From Hahella ganghwensis DSM 17046 (GTDB lineage: Bacteria; Pseudomonadota; Gammaproteobacteria; Pseudomonadales; Oleiphilaceae): a DNA stretch of 64,000 bases. The translations under genes and the position numbers were made by a program. This document shows, piece by piece, positions 25,243-34,161 of this stretch (its first letter is position 1; the number at the start of each line of letters is the position of its first letter). The notes beneath the pieces are model-generated. The model did no database searches. It was not told where the DNA came from and saw only the letters and a list, made by a program, of their open reading frames with translations. The stretch covers positions 1 to 64,000 of the forward strand of contig NZ_AQXX01000128.1 of assembly GCF_000376785.1 (NCBI RefSeq), given 5' to 3'.

Positions 25243-26372
25243 CAGTTATTATTCAAACCACGCTTAACCTGTGTGCGAACCCTTTTCAACAGCTTGTATG
25301 CAGATGTTTTAATCGTCTTTTTCTTGAGCGACAACAATGCCATGTCATACTCGGTGTCACTCAATGATCTTTTATAGCGGGCATCTCCCGCCAGAAAATC
25401 ATAAACATCAAGCCCTTGAGCAGCATACCAACTGATCGCCAGAGTATGAGACAACACACCGGGCTTAAACTGATTCCCCGACAAATCATAATTAATGCCG
25501 GAAAGATAGAAATACACTCGCCCGCGGTAAATAAAATTGTAAAGATAGGCCAATTCCTGATCTCCGGCAGTCACTTTTAATAAACTGACCATGCCAGCAT
25601 CAAAGGCATTGGCAATTAAATCGTGATGAAAGCTCTTAAAGTTGCGATTCTGGAACCCGCTATCATCCCATTTTCGTTGATGAAAACGCCCCGCATGATC
25701 AAAAAAATCCAGTGCCTCTCCAACGTTGGCGGCCTGCACCACTTCCAGCTCGCCATAGGAATTGGAATAGGCTTTTCTGGAACGACGTATCTGACTGCGA
25801 GTATTGCTGGAAAAGACCGGTAGCAATTGCTCAAAGTCAGCATATTCTGGTCGCAGATTCAGCAGATATCCTTTTGTGCGAAACTCAAACTCACATTCCA
25901 GCTCATTTGATTCCATGGACTCCAGAGCTGTAGTTAGCGACAAACCAAAGCGAAACTCAGCAACGCCTTTAACATTGAACACATATTCAACGAGTTTTTG
26001 TCGAACAGCCAACTGATAATCAGGGTGTGCCAGCACATCATTGTACTCGATCCAGACTTGGTCAAAATCCGTTTCACCGGTTCTATTCAGGTTTGCCTGC
26101 GTCCAGACAAAGGCATTGCGCTTGAATTCAGAATAATGAATACACGCCGCCCCAACCAGGTTTTCACCGTGATAGAACATGAGCAATCTTGGATCACAAA
26201 CGGAAGTTCTCAGCCACGCACCGATCCACCACCAACTGGTGAAAAAATGATGATCTGATACTGGCGTCAATTCTCGCCAAAGCACCTCGATTTCAGCGAG
26301 GTGCTTTTGGTCGATAACTTTCTCTTCGACAAGAAGCATCATCTGCCACTGGTTCTCCTGCTCCCGACTCAT
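25242..26372 (-). CDS. BioF2-like GNAT acyltransferase (CelD/FemAB-like), EPS-associated
   Basis: 376 aa. The N-terminal TSWWWIGAWLRTS and the C-terminal GVLSHTLAISWYAAQGLDVYDFLAGDARYKRSLS are hallmarks of the BioF2-like acetyltransferase_6 family (CelD-like), a relative of FemAB. Such proteins are common in polysaccharide loci and probably transfer acyl or aminoacyl groups, but their reactions are mostly unknown. The central SNTRSQIRRSRKAY segment resembles the equivalent region of the FemAB protein at 18236, so the two may be distant paralogues. The stop codon overlaps the start of the lyase-like gene by one base. The gene begins 42 bp after the deacetylase gene. Confidence 0.78.
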   Translation of the reverse strand: MSREQENQWQMMLLVEEKVIDQKHLAEIEVLWRELTPVSDHHFFTSWWWIGAWLRTSVCDPRLLMFYHGENLVGAACIHYSEFKRNAFVWTQANLNRTGETDFDQVWIEYNDVLAHPDYQLAVRQKLVEYVFNVKGVAEFRFGLSLTTALESMESNELECEFEFRTKGYLLNLRPEYADFEQLLPVFSSNTRSQIRRSRKAYSNSYGELEVVQAANVGEALDFFDHAGRFHQRKWDDSGFQNRNFKSFHHDLIANAFDAGMVSLLKVTAGDQELAYLYNFIYRGRVYFYLSGINYDLSGNQFKPGVLSHTLAISWYAAQGLDVYDFLAGDARYKRSLSDTEYDMALLSLKKKTIKTSAYKLLKRVRTQVKRGLNNN

Positions 26373-26414
26373 CGGGAGAAATTCTATATCCTGATCACAA
26401 AAAGGGCTGTCACT

Positions 26415-27263
26415 TTATATGGATATACCGAAAGCCTTATCCATACGTCCCCATTTGAAGTCAGCGAGCAGGCGCTTAAAACGGGATTCATGCCTTGACA
26501 GATTCAGATAGTGGCGAAAAGCCGTTTTTGCAGAAATTCCTTGCTGCCTCGGCTGGTCGGGATCTATTTCCCAGGGATGCATATAGAAGATAGCGGGACT
26601 TTTTTCGGCCTGAACAAATTTCCGGAACAGCATTCGGCTGACAAAGTAGGGGTATAGCCGAAAATATCCTCCGCCAGACATCGGCATCGTCCTGGATCCC
26701 AGTTTCAATGTGGTCAAGGGAATTTCAGTTAATCCGTTTTCAAGCTGGTATGGGAAGCGGGGCCAATGAGGCACACCATACAGATCGTGTTTTACCGGAT
26801 AAGTGCTGGAACTGTATTTGAATCCGAGGTCGGCCAGCACATCGAACACCCAACGATTCCCGTCGTTGATCGAGAAGCTTGGCGCCCGGTATCCAATTAC
26901 CTGCTGGCCAGACATGTCCTCAAGCAGCTTCTTGGAGCGATCAACATCCTGACGAAACTCCTCCTGACTCTGTTCAGTTGCCCTCATGTGACCGTAACCA
27001 TGGCTGGCCAGCTCATGGCCATTATCCACGATAGCCTTGATCAGAGACGGATTTCTCTCTGCAACCCAGCCCAGGGTAAAGAAAGTTGCCTTATAACCGT
27101 AATCGTCAAAAAGCTTCAGTAAACGTTGCGTATTTTTTTCGACACGATGAGGCAAGGAATCCCAATCGTTGCGATCTATAATCTTTTCAAAGGCCGATAC
27201 CTGAAAATAGTCTTCCACATCCACGGTCATGGCATGTGTAATATTATTTACTTCCGAATTCAT
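26415..27263 (-). CDS. XrtA-type polysaccharide deacetylase (NodB fold)
   Basis: 282 aa from the chosen start. It opens with MTVDVEDYFQVSAFE (residues 12-26), a signature of the deacetylase family linked to exosortase A loci (TIGR03006 type, from memory). Further motifs are ATFFTLGWVAER, SHGYGH with the metal histidines, and GYRAPSFSI (motif 3). I chose the ATG at 27263 because AAAGGAT lies just upstream at ideal spacing. The alternative at 27323 has no such signal and would add 20 residues. It is the first gene of the long minus-strand array and diverges from the export operon across a 600-bp control region. Confidence 0.88.
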   Translation of the reverse strand: MNSEVNNITHAMTVDVEDYFQVSAFEKIIDRNDWDSLPHRVEKNTQRLLKLFDDYGYKATFFTLGWVAERNPSLIKAIVDNGHELASHGYGHMRATEQSQEEFRQDVDRSKKLLEDMSGQQVIGYRAPSFSINDGNRWVFDVLADLGFKYSSSTYPVKHDLYGVPHWPRFPYQLENGLTEIPLTTLKLGSRTMPMSGGGYFRLYPYFVSRMLFRKFVQAEKSPAIFYMHPWEIDPDQPRQQGISAKTAFRHYLNLSRHESRFKRLLADFKWGRMDKAFGISI

Positions 27264-27393
27264 ATATCCTTTTGCCCTGCTTGAATCGACCTTTAAAGTT
27301 CTTTCGGCCTGTATTCTGATCAACCGGCAACAAATGTTTCCGGCATTTAAAACGACACCCGGCCCGAAAGCCGCCTGTTTCTCATATAGATAT

Positions 27394-27426
27394 ATCGACC
27401 ATTTGGCTTAGCCATTTATGGTCGAT
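27394..27426. repeat. Inverted repeat with nested hairpin upstream of the deacetylase gene
   Basis: Outer arms ATCGACCAT (27394-27402) and ATGGTCGAT (27418-27426) are perfectly complementary. Inside them TGGCT (27404-27408) and AGCCA (27410-27414) can pair. No T-tract follows on either strand, so it is not an obvious terminator. It lies about 130 bp upstream of the minus-strand deacetylase start and could be an operator or an RNA structure in its leader. Confidence 0.6.
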
Positions 27427-27580
27427 GGTCTATTGTTTAACAATTACAGGCAGTTATCAGGCCGGCAACATTATGTTCAAATAGATCATTTTACCGAATG
27501 ATCTTGCTGACGTAATGATTATAATCAACACGTCTGATTTAGATGAAATGATAACAACAGATACCAGGTTGTTTAAGACA

Positions 27581-27656
27581 AATTTTCTAACAGGCCATTT
27601 TCTTGAATAGAAGAACTATCAACTTACTTGAGGTCAAAATGAGCTGTTAGAAAATT
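27581..27656. repeat. Long inverted repeat in the divergent control region
   Basis: The left arm AATTTTCTAACAGGCCATTTT (27581-27601) and the reverse complement of the right arm (27636-27656) agree at 19 of 21 positions, with a 34-base spacer. The only mismatches are the two bases GC versus CT. It lies between the divergent promoters, far from either start codon, and has no T-tract. A paired operator for a dimeric regulator is one explanation. The remnant of a small mobile repeat is another. Confidence 0.75.
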
Positions 27657-27866
27657 CAGTCGCAGGCACTTACTCTAGAACCAGTTGAACAAAATGCATT
27701 TAAAGTCTCATAGCTATTATGTTGCACTAAAATTAAAATTGCGTTGCGACTTTGACATGAATTTTGCAATTGTTAACACAAAGTTCGAAAAATCAATAGC
27801 CTGAGCATCGTATCCAGACGCTTAGCATCTTATACTTAGGGCAACTATGGAACAAGGGACGCCGAG

Positions 27867-28505
27867 ATGAATATCAGTACCTTCAAAAAAGCCATCAAAC
27901 TAAGCATTCTGCCTTTGGCTGCGGCCGTGGCAGCCTGTAGTGTGGCGCCGCCTCTCCCTATGGCAACACTTAAACCGTCCACAACGGTGAACCCACAACA
28001 GTACAAATACCTGATTGGGCCGAATGACGAACTGAACGTCTTCGTTTGGGGTAATCCGGAAATCAGTGGGTCATTTACAGTACGCCCGGACGGCATGATC
28101 ACCACTTCATTGGTTGAGGACATCCCTGTTTCCGGAAAAACCCCAACCCAGGTGGCAAGGGAGTTTGAAAAAGTACTGGCAACCTACATCAGAGACCCCA
28201 TTGTCTCTGTCAGCGTCACAGATTTTACCGGGCCATTCAGCGAGCAGATCCGGGTGATCGGCGAAGCGGCCAATCCCAAGGCTCTTCCCTATATTGAAGA
28301 TATGACTTTGCTGGATGTCATGATCCAGGTAAATGGCCTGACAGATTTCGCCGACGGGAATCGCGCCACACTCGCGCGTATTGAGGATGGACAATACAGG
28401 GAATATGGTTTGAAGATTGATGACTTGATTAAAGACGGTAACGTCGCAGCCAATGTCGACCTGCTACCCGGGGACATCGTCATCATTCCAGAAGCCTGGT
28501 TCTAG
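27867..28505 (+). CDS. Polysaccharide export lipoprotein, Wza-like (XrtA-type)
   Basis: 212 aa. A lipoprotein signal peptide ends in AAVAAC (C24). A poly-export domain follows, with YKYLIGPNDELNVFVWGNPE, then VRPDGMITTSLVEDIPVSG, the classic DGxI(T/S)xP-like segment. A SLBB-type repeat (IRVIGEAANPKALPYIEDMTLLDVM) comes next, and the protein ends with DLLPGDIVIIPEAWF. It is shorter than E. coli Wza (about 380 aa), lacking the C-terminal outer-membrane helix, as is usual for the XrtA-associated form (TIGR03027 type, from memory). It should form the periplasmic/outer-membrane part of the export channel. It is the first gene of the plus-strand export operon. Confidence 0.9.
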   Translation: MNISTFKKAIKLSILPLAAAVAACSVAPPLPMATLKPSTTVNPQQYKYLIGPNDELNVFVWGNPEISGSFTVRPDGMITTSLVEDIPVSGKTPTQVAREFEKVLATYIRDPIVSVSVTDFTGPFSEQIRVIGEAANPKALPYIEDMTLLDVMIQVNGLTDFADGNRATLARIEDGQYREYGLKIDDLIKDGNVAANVDLLPGDIVIIPEAWF

Positions 28506-28534
28506 ACTAAACGAAGAAAACTACATGAACTAAA

Positions 28535-28610
28535 AACAAACTTTCCGAAGTAGTGCACTTTTGAAACCGAAGAATGGTTTCAGGTACCGAACGCACATGG
28601 AAAGTTTGTT
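28535..28610 (+). other. Nested hairpin in the export-to-chain-length intergenic region
   Basis: In the 139-bp gap, AACAAACTTTCC (28535-28546) is perfectly complementary to GGAAAGTTTGTT (28599-28610). Within it, TGAAACC (28562-28568) pairs with GGTTTCA (28576-28582) around a 7-base loop. The transcript could fold into a long forked stem. No U-run follows, so simple termination is unlikely. It may set relative expression of the lipoprotein and the chain-length gene, protect mRNA ends, or bind a regulator. Function is inference. Confidence 0.6.
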
Positions 28611-28644
28611 ATATCAGGTGTCGACATTTTAGAGGTATGTTTGT

Positions 28645-30195
28645 ATGCAGGAGTTGATTGAACAATTCATCAACTATTTGAAGGGAATCTGGCTGAACAA
28701 GATATTTATTGTTTTAGCCATCTGGGTTATCTGCCCGGTTGGCTGGTATTTTATATGGAAAATGCCGGACCAATATCAGGCAAACGCCCAGGTCTATGTC
28801 GACACTCAATCCCTGCTTCGCCCACTGCTAAGAGGATTGGCAATTCAGCCCAACTCTGACTCACAGATTCGTCTGATGGTCAAAACGCTGATGACCAGAC
28901 CAAACCTTGAAAAAATAGCGCGTATGTCTGATTTGGACATTATGTCCAAAGACCAAAGTGGGTTTGATGAAATCATTCGTGACCTTGAGGACAACCTGCG
29001 AATTGGTTCCTCAGCCAGGGAGAACTTTTTCCGCCTTTCCTACTCCTCTGAACATCCGGAAACCGCCAGAAACGTTATCCAGGCAGCCCTGGACGTCTTT
29101 GTAGAAAATACTTTGGGAGAAACCCGAAACGAAGCCGATACCGCTGAGCAGTTCCTTGAACGCCAGATTGCGGAGTATGAAAGAAGACTTCTCGAAGACG
29201 AAAGACGTCTGACGGAGTTCAAGCAAGCCAATGCCGAAGTGGTTGGCACCAATGTTGGCAACTTCTATGGTGTTCTCCAAACCAACAAGTCCAGACTCGA
29301 AGAAGCACAACTTCAACTCAGAGAAGTACAGTCCAGGCTAACTTCCGCTCAGGCACAGCTAAGGGGCGAGCAAGCCAATTTGGACAACTCTGCAGATTCA
29401 AGTGGTCCGGGTATCGAAACAGAGTTCGATGCCAGAATTGAACAACTACAGGTTCAGCTTGACGAGCTATCTCTAAAATATACTGACAAACACCCTAACA
29501 TTATCGAAATCCGCAGAAGGCTTGAGGATCTCGAAAAAAGTCGCGAAGAAGTTATCGAAGAGTATAAAGAAGCTCAAAAACAAGTTGCCTCTGGTGGCCC
29601 CGGTGTTGGTAGCAACCCCGTATATCAGCAGTTAAAGCTCACCGTGACACAACTCGAAAACGAAAAGGTTTCACTGGAAGTGCGGGTGAAAGAATACCAG
29701 ACAAAAGTGAAAGAAATCGAAGAGAAGATTCACTTGGTTCCGGAAATTGAATCTCAGGTTATTGCCCTTAATCGAGGCTACGAAATCACCAGATCCAAAT
29801 ACAACGAATTATTATCCCGAAGGGAACAGGCACGCCTGTCTCAAAATGCTGATTTGGCTGCAGACGATATTCAGTTCAAAGTTGTCGATCCCCCAAGGGT
29901 GCCCCAAGAGCCCACGGGGCCCAATCGACTGTTGCTCATGACAGCAATCTTTGTTCTTAGCATTGGCGCAGGTGTTGCGGTTTCTTTCCTGTTAAGCCAG
30001 ATTCGCCCTGTCGTATTATCTGGTTCTCAGTTGACGCTTCTTACGGGCCATCCGGTATTCGGCACTGTCTCGCTGGCAAACGGAAACTCCATTGTATCCA
30101 AAGAAAGACTTCAGAAATGGGTATTTATTGGGGCATTGATGGCAATTCTGGCAGTCTATGCTGCACTTGTAGTGATTAACCTTAAGTTTGGCTAA
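28645..30195 (+). CDS. Polysaccharide chain-length determinant, Wzz/PCP family (XrtA-type)
   Basis: 516 aa. A membrane helix at about residues 18-38 is followed by the Wzz domain (YQANAQVYVDTQSLLRPLLRG) and a long periplasmic coiled-coil region (about 165-390, rich in E, R and Q). A second membrane helix lies near 432-452 with a proline-rich lead (DPPRVPQEPTGPNR), and a third hydrophobic segment near the C-terminus. The kinase is a separate downstream gene. It should set polymer length and bridge inner-membrane polymerisation to the export channel. An AGAGG ribosome site lies 9 bp before the ATG. It matches the TIGR03007-type family from memory. Confidence 0.9.
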   Translation: MQELIEQFINYLKGIWLNKIFIVLAIWVICPVGWYFIWKMPDQYQANAQVYVDTQSLLRPLLRGLAIQPNSDSQIRLMVKTLMTRPNLEKIARMSDLDIMSKDQSGFDEIIRDLEDNLRIGSSARENFFRLSYSSEHPETARNVIQAALDVFVENTLGETRNEADTAEQFLERQIAEYERRLLEDERRLTEFKQANAEVVGTNVGNFYGVLQTNKSRLEEAQLQLREVQSRLTSAQAQLRGEQANLDNSADSSGPGIETEFDARIEQLQVQLDELSLKYTDKHPNIIEIRRRLEDLEKSREEVIEEYKEAQKQVASGGPGVGSNPVYQQLKLTVTQLENEKVSLEVRVKEYQTKVKEIEEKIHLVPEIESQVIALNRGYEITRSKYNELLSRREQARLSQNADLAADDIQFKVVDPPRVPQEPTGPNRLLLMTAIFVLSIGAGVAVSFLLSQIRPVVLSGSQLTLLTGHPVFGTVSLANGNSIVSKERLQKWVFIGALMAILAVYAALVVINLKFG

Positions 30196-30219
30196 ACAGT
30201 TTTCCAGGAGTAACAATTA

Positions 30220-31338
30220 ATGAGCACTATCGACAAAGCGATGGCCAAACTTAAAGGTCTCAAGACAGATGAACCTAAGGCATCACCATCGACCCCGGAA
30301 GACGACAATTCCACAGCGAAAGCAGAGACTGCGAAACCTGATTCGTCACCCGTGTCAGCCAAACTGATTCAGGAAGAAATCAAACAAGTGGAAAGTCAGG
30401 AGCAAACGACGTCTCCTCAGGCTGAAAAAACAGAAAAGCGTAAACCCGTAGAGACAAGTGAAGCAGTCGATAAAAGAGACGCTCCTCAGCCAAAGACCCA
30501 TAAAGCACTTGTTCAGGAAGAGATTTCCGAGCCTGTTCAGACAGCCAAAAGAGTGGCAGACACCGAGAAAAAAGAAATTGTCGACAGTGATAACGGCAGG
30601 ACTTCTCAGAACTCTGTCATTGATATTGAGTTACTGACCAAGAAAGGTTTCATTACACAGCAAAATGAAAACCGTCAGTTAAAGGAACAGTTCAGAGCCG
30701 TAAAACGCAAGCTGCTCAATAATGCCTTTGGCGCAATCTCTAAAACCCTGCATCACCCCAACCTGATCATTGTGTCCAGTTGCAATCCCAATGAAGGTAA
30801 AACCTTCAGCTCAATCAATCTGGCATTGAGCATTGCTCTGGAACAAGACAAAACAGTATTGCTGGTGGATGCAGACGTCTTGCGCCCAAATGTTGTACGA
30901 GAGCTTGGAGTTCCCCCGGTATCCGGGCTCACTGAATTTCTCTCAGGTCAGATAACAGATGTCTCTGAAATTATTCATAACACCAACATTGAAAATTTTA
31001 AATTCATCCCCGCCGGCACTCCCCATGACCTCTCAACAGAGCTACTGGCTTCAGAGAAAATGGCGAAGTTAACTGAAGAGCTGGCATCAAGGTATTCTGA
31101 CCGTGTTGTCATATTTGATGCCCCTCCTCTTCTTGGCGTGAATGAAACCCATATTATGGCCAACCTTGTTGGACAGGCCGTAATCGTCGTAGAGGAAAAC
31201 AAAACCAGACTGAACGACGTGCAAGTTGCCGTAGAACAGTTGGAGAAAAAACTTGCTATCGGCTTCCTGGTTAACAAGTCCAGAGGCGAAGCAAAAGACC
31301 AATATGGCTATGGATACGGGTATTACAGAAAAGACTGA
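30220..31338 (+). CDS. Tyrosine autokinase, BY-kinase family (XrtA-type)
   Basis: 372 aa. The first about 130 residues are a low-complexity linker rich in K, E, Q, S and P. They include two similar short segments, LIQEEIKQVES and LVQEEISEPVQ. The kinase domain has Walker A (SSCNPNEGKTFSS, 186-198), Walker A' (VLLVDADVLRP, 213-223) and Walker B (VVIFDAPP). The C-terminal tail holds tyrosines at 362, 364, 366, 368 and 369, the expected autophosphorylation cluster. BY-kinases pair with the chain-length protein, here the gene 24 bp upstream, and cycle phosphorylation to drive polymer assembly. A cognate phosphatase is not in the operon. The nearest candidate is at 45437-45910. Confidence 0.92.
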   Translation: MSTIDKAMAKLKGLKTDEPKASPSTPEDDNSTAKAETAKPDSSPVSAKLIQEEIKQVESQEQTTSPQAEKTEKRKPVETSEAVDKRDAPQPKTHKALVQEEISEPVQTAKRVADTEKKEIVDSDNGRTSQNSVIDIELLTKKGFITQQNENRQLKEQFRAVKRKLLNNAFGAISKTLHHPNLIIVSSCNPNEGKTFSSINLALSIALEQDKTVLLVDADVLRPNVVRELGVPPVSGLTEFLSGQITDVSEIIHNTNIENFKFIPAGTPHDLSTELLASEKMAKLTEELASRYSDRVVIFDAPPLLGVNETHIMANLVGQAVIVVEENKTRLNDVQVAVEQLEKKLAIGFLVNKSRGEAKDQYGYGYGYYRKD

Positions 31339-31401
31339 TTCTTTCTTGGTACCCCTAAACTACTCAATATCCCTTACAATTAAAAAACTACGGAAAGAAT
31401 C

Positions 31402-32970
31402 ATGTTCTTGGATAGACGTATCCTTTCTCCAATTTTATTGGTGGCAACGGTAGCTCCATATACCTGGGCTACCCCAAAAATAACGCCATCACTCAGCGTT
31501 TCGGAGCAATACACCGACAACGCCGGGCTGACCGCCCAAGACGAAGAGGACAGCTTTATACACCAAGTCGCCCCTGGCATTTCGATTGAAGACTCAGGCG
31601 CAAAGACCGATTATCTTGTCGACTATAACTTCAAGCATTCTTCCTATTCGAATTCCAATTTTGATGATCGGAATGAGAACTCTCTGAACGCATCGGTTAA
31701 CCGATACGAGTTCAATCGATCTCTTAAACTGTTTGCCAACGCACGAATTCTGAACGTGGAGACCGATATCGGCTCCCCAAGATTTGGCGATGGCGATACC
31801 GGGAGCGAACGCACTGAAACCAGAACCTCATCGGCTGGCTTTGATTACTCTACAGGAGCACGTCAGTACTACGATCTGAAAGCCGGCGCCTTATACAGGC
31901 ATACCGAAACCGATGACGACAATGTCAATGTCGATTCCATATCGGCCAATCTGCGAGCCATTAACGGAAAACGTTTTGATAATGCGTTCTGGGATTTCGG
32001 CGGCACTTACACTGAAGACGACAATGAAAACAGAAAAGCTATTAATGATGGCCTCATAGGCGTCAACATCACATCCACCCTGGGTGTTTTTGCCCAGGCA
32101 AACCGTGAAGAAAACGATTTGGAAAGTGGCTCCAACTTTGTGACTGAGTCATGGGGGCTTGGTTTACGGGTTACAAGGGCCAACTCCTCTCTATCAGTAG
32201 CCTATAACACGTATGAAAAAGGTGGGCAGGATGATAATCGCCACTTCCTGACAGCCAATGCAAGCTGGAACCCTACCCGCAGAACCAGTTTAAGCGCCAA
32301 CTACGGCGAGCGTTTCTTCGGTGAAACCTATGGCCTGGAACTCACTCACCAGACACGAAAGCTCAAACACACCCTGAAGTACTCAGATTCAGTGTCAGAC
32401 TTTTCAGAAAGTATCGTCAGTGGCCAGTTGGTCACATTCCTAATTTGCCCAAAGGGGAATACCGACCCTTCTGAGTGTAAGTTTCCTACTCAGGCGGATA
32501 TTGCCAGCTTTGACCCCAGTAAGTTTGAGCTTGTTGAAGCCGACATCCCACTTAACTCGATATCAGAATCTCAAGTACTTAACCGGACTCTAAGCTATAG
32601 CTCTGTTTATAGCACGGCCAAATCCAAGATCACTGGCACCATTCTCTGGAATCGATCAAAAACCCTCGACAGTCAGTTCAGTTCACGTGACTACACCACA
32701 CAACTGAGTGGAACTGTCTCCTGGAATTGGCAGCTCGGGAGCCGAACTGATTTGACTCTGAGCTCGACTGCAAGAGAAGTTGAAGACAGGGAAACCGTCG
32801 GCACCACTGTCACCACAAGAGACTTTACCCAGCGCATTTCCTTGCAACGGAGCTTTAGTAAGAATGTAAACGGCACTGTGAGCTATTCTCACTCGGATAG
32901 ACGGGGGGATGATTCATCTCAAGACATCAGAGAGAATCGCATCTCGACTTCCATCATTGCCAATTTTTAG
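31402..32970 (+). CDS. Outer-membrane beta-barrel protein, EPS export-associated (TIGR03016 type)
   Basis: 522 aa. A signal peptide ends near TWA (residue 23). The mature part is rich in alternating polar and aromatic strands with many D, N, S and T residues. It ends in IIANF, a terminal phenylalanine typical of Bam-assembled barrels. The N-terminal ITPSLSVSEQYTDNAGL segment is characteristic of the XrtA-associated outer-membrane family. It may form the outer-membrane pore for the polymer, making up for the short Wza-like protein. The ATG follows GGAAAGAATC. It lies in the export operon between the tyrosine kinase and the ATPase. Confidence 0.85.
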   Translation: MFLDRRILSPILLVATVAPYTWATPKITPSLSVSEQYTDNAGLTAQDEEDSFIHQVAPGISIEDSGAKTDYLVDYNFKHSSYSNSNFDDRNENSLNASVNRYEFNRSLKLFANARILNVETDIGSPRFGDGDTGSERTETRTSSAGFDYSTGARQYYDLKAGALYRHTETDDDNVNVDSISANLRAINGKRFDNAFWDFGGTYTEDDNENRKAINDGLIGVNITSTLGVFAQANREENDLESGSNFVTESWGLGLRVTRANSSLSVAYNTYEKGGQDDNRHFLTANASWNPTRRTSLSANYGERFFGETYGLELTHQTRKLKHTLKYSDSVSDFSESIVSGQLVTFLICPKGNTDPSECKFPTQADIASFDPSKFELVEADIPLNSISESQVLNRTLSYSSVYSTAKSKITGTILWNRSKTLDSQFSSRDYTTQLSGTVSWNWQLGSRTDLTLSSTAREVEDRETVGTTVTTRDFTQRISLQRSFSKNVNGTVSYSHSDRRGDDSSQDIRENRISTSIIANF

Positions 32971-33020
32971 TCAGGAACAACGCGTTATTAACGAATTCGA
33001 CTTAGTTTCAGGTTAACTCT

Positions 33021-34025
33021 ATGTATGAAGAACACTTTGGATTTACAGCCAAGCCATTCCAACTGACTCCTGACCCTAAATTTTTCTTTGCCAGCTCGTG
33101 CCATAAGAAAGCACTCTACTATCTTTTATATGGTCTGCAGCAAGGTGAGGGTTTCATTGTTATCACTGGTCCTATCGGCACCGGTAAGTCGATGCTGGCA
33201 GGCAATATCCTGAACTCGCTTGACTCGCAAATCGTCGCCTCACAGGTCAGCACCTCTAACCTCAATCCTTATGAATTGTTGGAGCATATTGCCAACGCCT
33301 TCGGATTGAGTACCGGCGGTGATAACAAAGCTCAGATTATCAAGGATATTGAAACCTACCTGCATGGATTGAGCAAAGAAGGGCGTCGGGCACTGCTGAT
33401 CATAGACGAAGCCCAGAATCTTTCCCATGAATCTCTCGAAGAGCTTAGACTACTGTCCAACTATCAGGTCAACAACAAACCTCTGTTGCAAACCTTTCTA
33501 CTTGGCCAGGAAGAACTCCGTTCAAAGCTTCAGCACCCCAGTCTGGTGCAATTTCAGCAACGGATTATCGCCTCTTTCCATCTTCGCTCTCTTGATGAAA
33601 ATGAAACCAAGCAATACGTCCTCCACCGCTTGACCCAGGTTGGGTGGACAGACAAACCTGCCTTTACAGAGCAGGCTCTAAACAAAATGAGCGAATTCAC
33701 CCGCGGCATCCCCAGAAGAATTAATATCTTTATGGACCGCACTTTGCTGATGGCCTATCTGGAAGAGAAAGACTTGGTCGACACCAAAGTAGTGGAAGCT
33801 ATTGCCGGTGAACTGAAAGAAGAGTTTCAACAAGAAGGCAAGGATATCAAGACCGTCAGCCCATCTCAGGCAGATGGCAGTGTTAGTGAAGTGTATGTGC
33901 AGGAACTGGTGCAAGACCTCAACGATATTCTCGAACTGGTACTTGAGCAGAAAATTGCTTACACAAAACTTATTGATACCCTGATCAGCAAGAGACGAAC
34001 GCTCAGGGACAAGCTCAAGCAATAA
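33021..34025 (+). CDS. ExeA/GspA-like AAA ATPase, XrtA-associated
   Basis: 334 aa. The N-terminus MYEEHFGFTAKPFQLTPDP is the diagnostic start of the ExeA-like ATPase family found in XrtA loci (TIGR03015 type, from memory). Walker A is GPIGTGKS (50-57) and Walker B is LLIIDEAQNL (125-133). IPRRIN is the sensor-like arginine motif. The C-terminal about 70 residues are charged and helical. Its job in polysaccharide export is not established. Members may regulate or energise assembly of the outer-membrane machinery. It is the last gene of the plus-strand operon, 51 bp after the beta-barrel gene and before a strong terminator. Confidence 0.9.
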   Translation: MYEEHFGFTAKPFQLTPDPKFFFASSCHKKALYYLLYGLQQGEGFIVITGPIGTGKSMLAGNILNSLDSQIVASQVSTSNLNPYELLEHIANAFGLSTGGDNKAQIIKDIETYLHGLSKEGRRALLIIDEAQNLSHESLEELRLLSNYQVNNKPLLQTFLLGQEELRSKLQHPSLVQFQQRIIASFHLRSLDENETKQYVLHRLTQVGWTDKPAFTEQALNKMSEFTRGIPRRINIFMDRTLLMAYLEEKDLVDTKVVEAIAGELKEEFQQEGKDIKTVSPSQADGSVSEVYVQELVQDLNDILELVLEQKIAYTKLIDTLISKRRTLRDKLKQ

Positions 34026-34111
34026 CATCATTACCTCTCTTTCGAGCAAGAGAGGCATGGTCCATATACATTAAGTAGAACAAGGCCATTCAGACTGCCC
34101 TGTTCAAAATA

Positions 34112-34141
34112 AAAAAGGCCTTCAAATGAAGGCCTTTTTTT
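34112..34141. terminator. Bidirectional rho-independent terminator
   Basis: AAAAAAGGCCTTC, loop AAAT, GAAGGCCTTTTTTT forms a strong stem with T-runs on both strands. It lies between the end of the export operon (34025) and the stop of the convergent priming glycosyltransferase (34162), and would end both transcripts. Confidence 0.92.
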
Positions 34142-34161
34142 GAAACTTGTATCACGCCACC

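Larger units (their letters stand above)
27264..27866. promoter_or_regulatory. Divergent control region between glycan-assembly array and export operon
   Basis: 603 bp of AT-rich sequence without a convincing gene. It must hold promoters for the minus-strand deacetylase gene and the plus-strand export gene. Visible structure includes a hairpin-like dyad at 27394-27426, a small palindrome TTGTTTAACAA at 27433-27443, a 21-bp inverted repeat at 27581-27656, and CAATTGTTAACAC at 27767-27779, which recurs with one change at 35693. A TTGACA occurs at 27752-27757, but no good -10 follows it. No convincing sigma-54 site (GG-N10-GC with flanking consensus) was found by eye. Confidence 0.7.

Noticed and set aside
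27264-27866. Sigma-54 promoter of the PrsR type expected in XrtA loci
   Set aside because: By eye no pair of GG and GC elements with the correct 10-base spacing and flanking consensus was found. The nearest candidate (GGCAC near 27664) lacks the -12 part.
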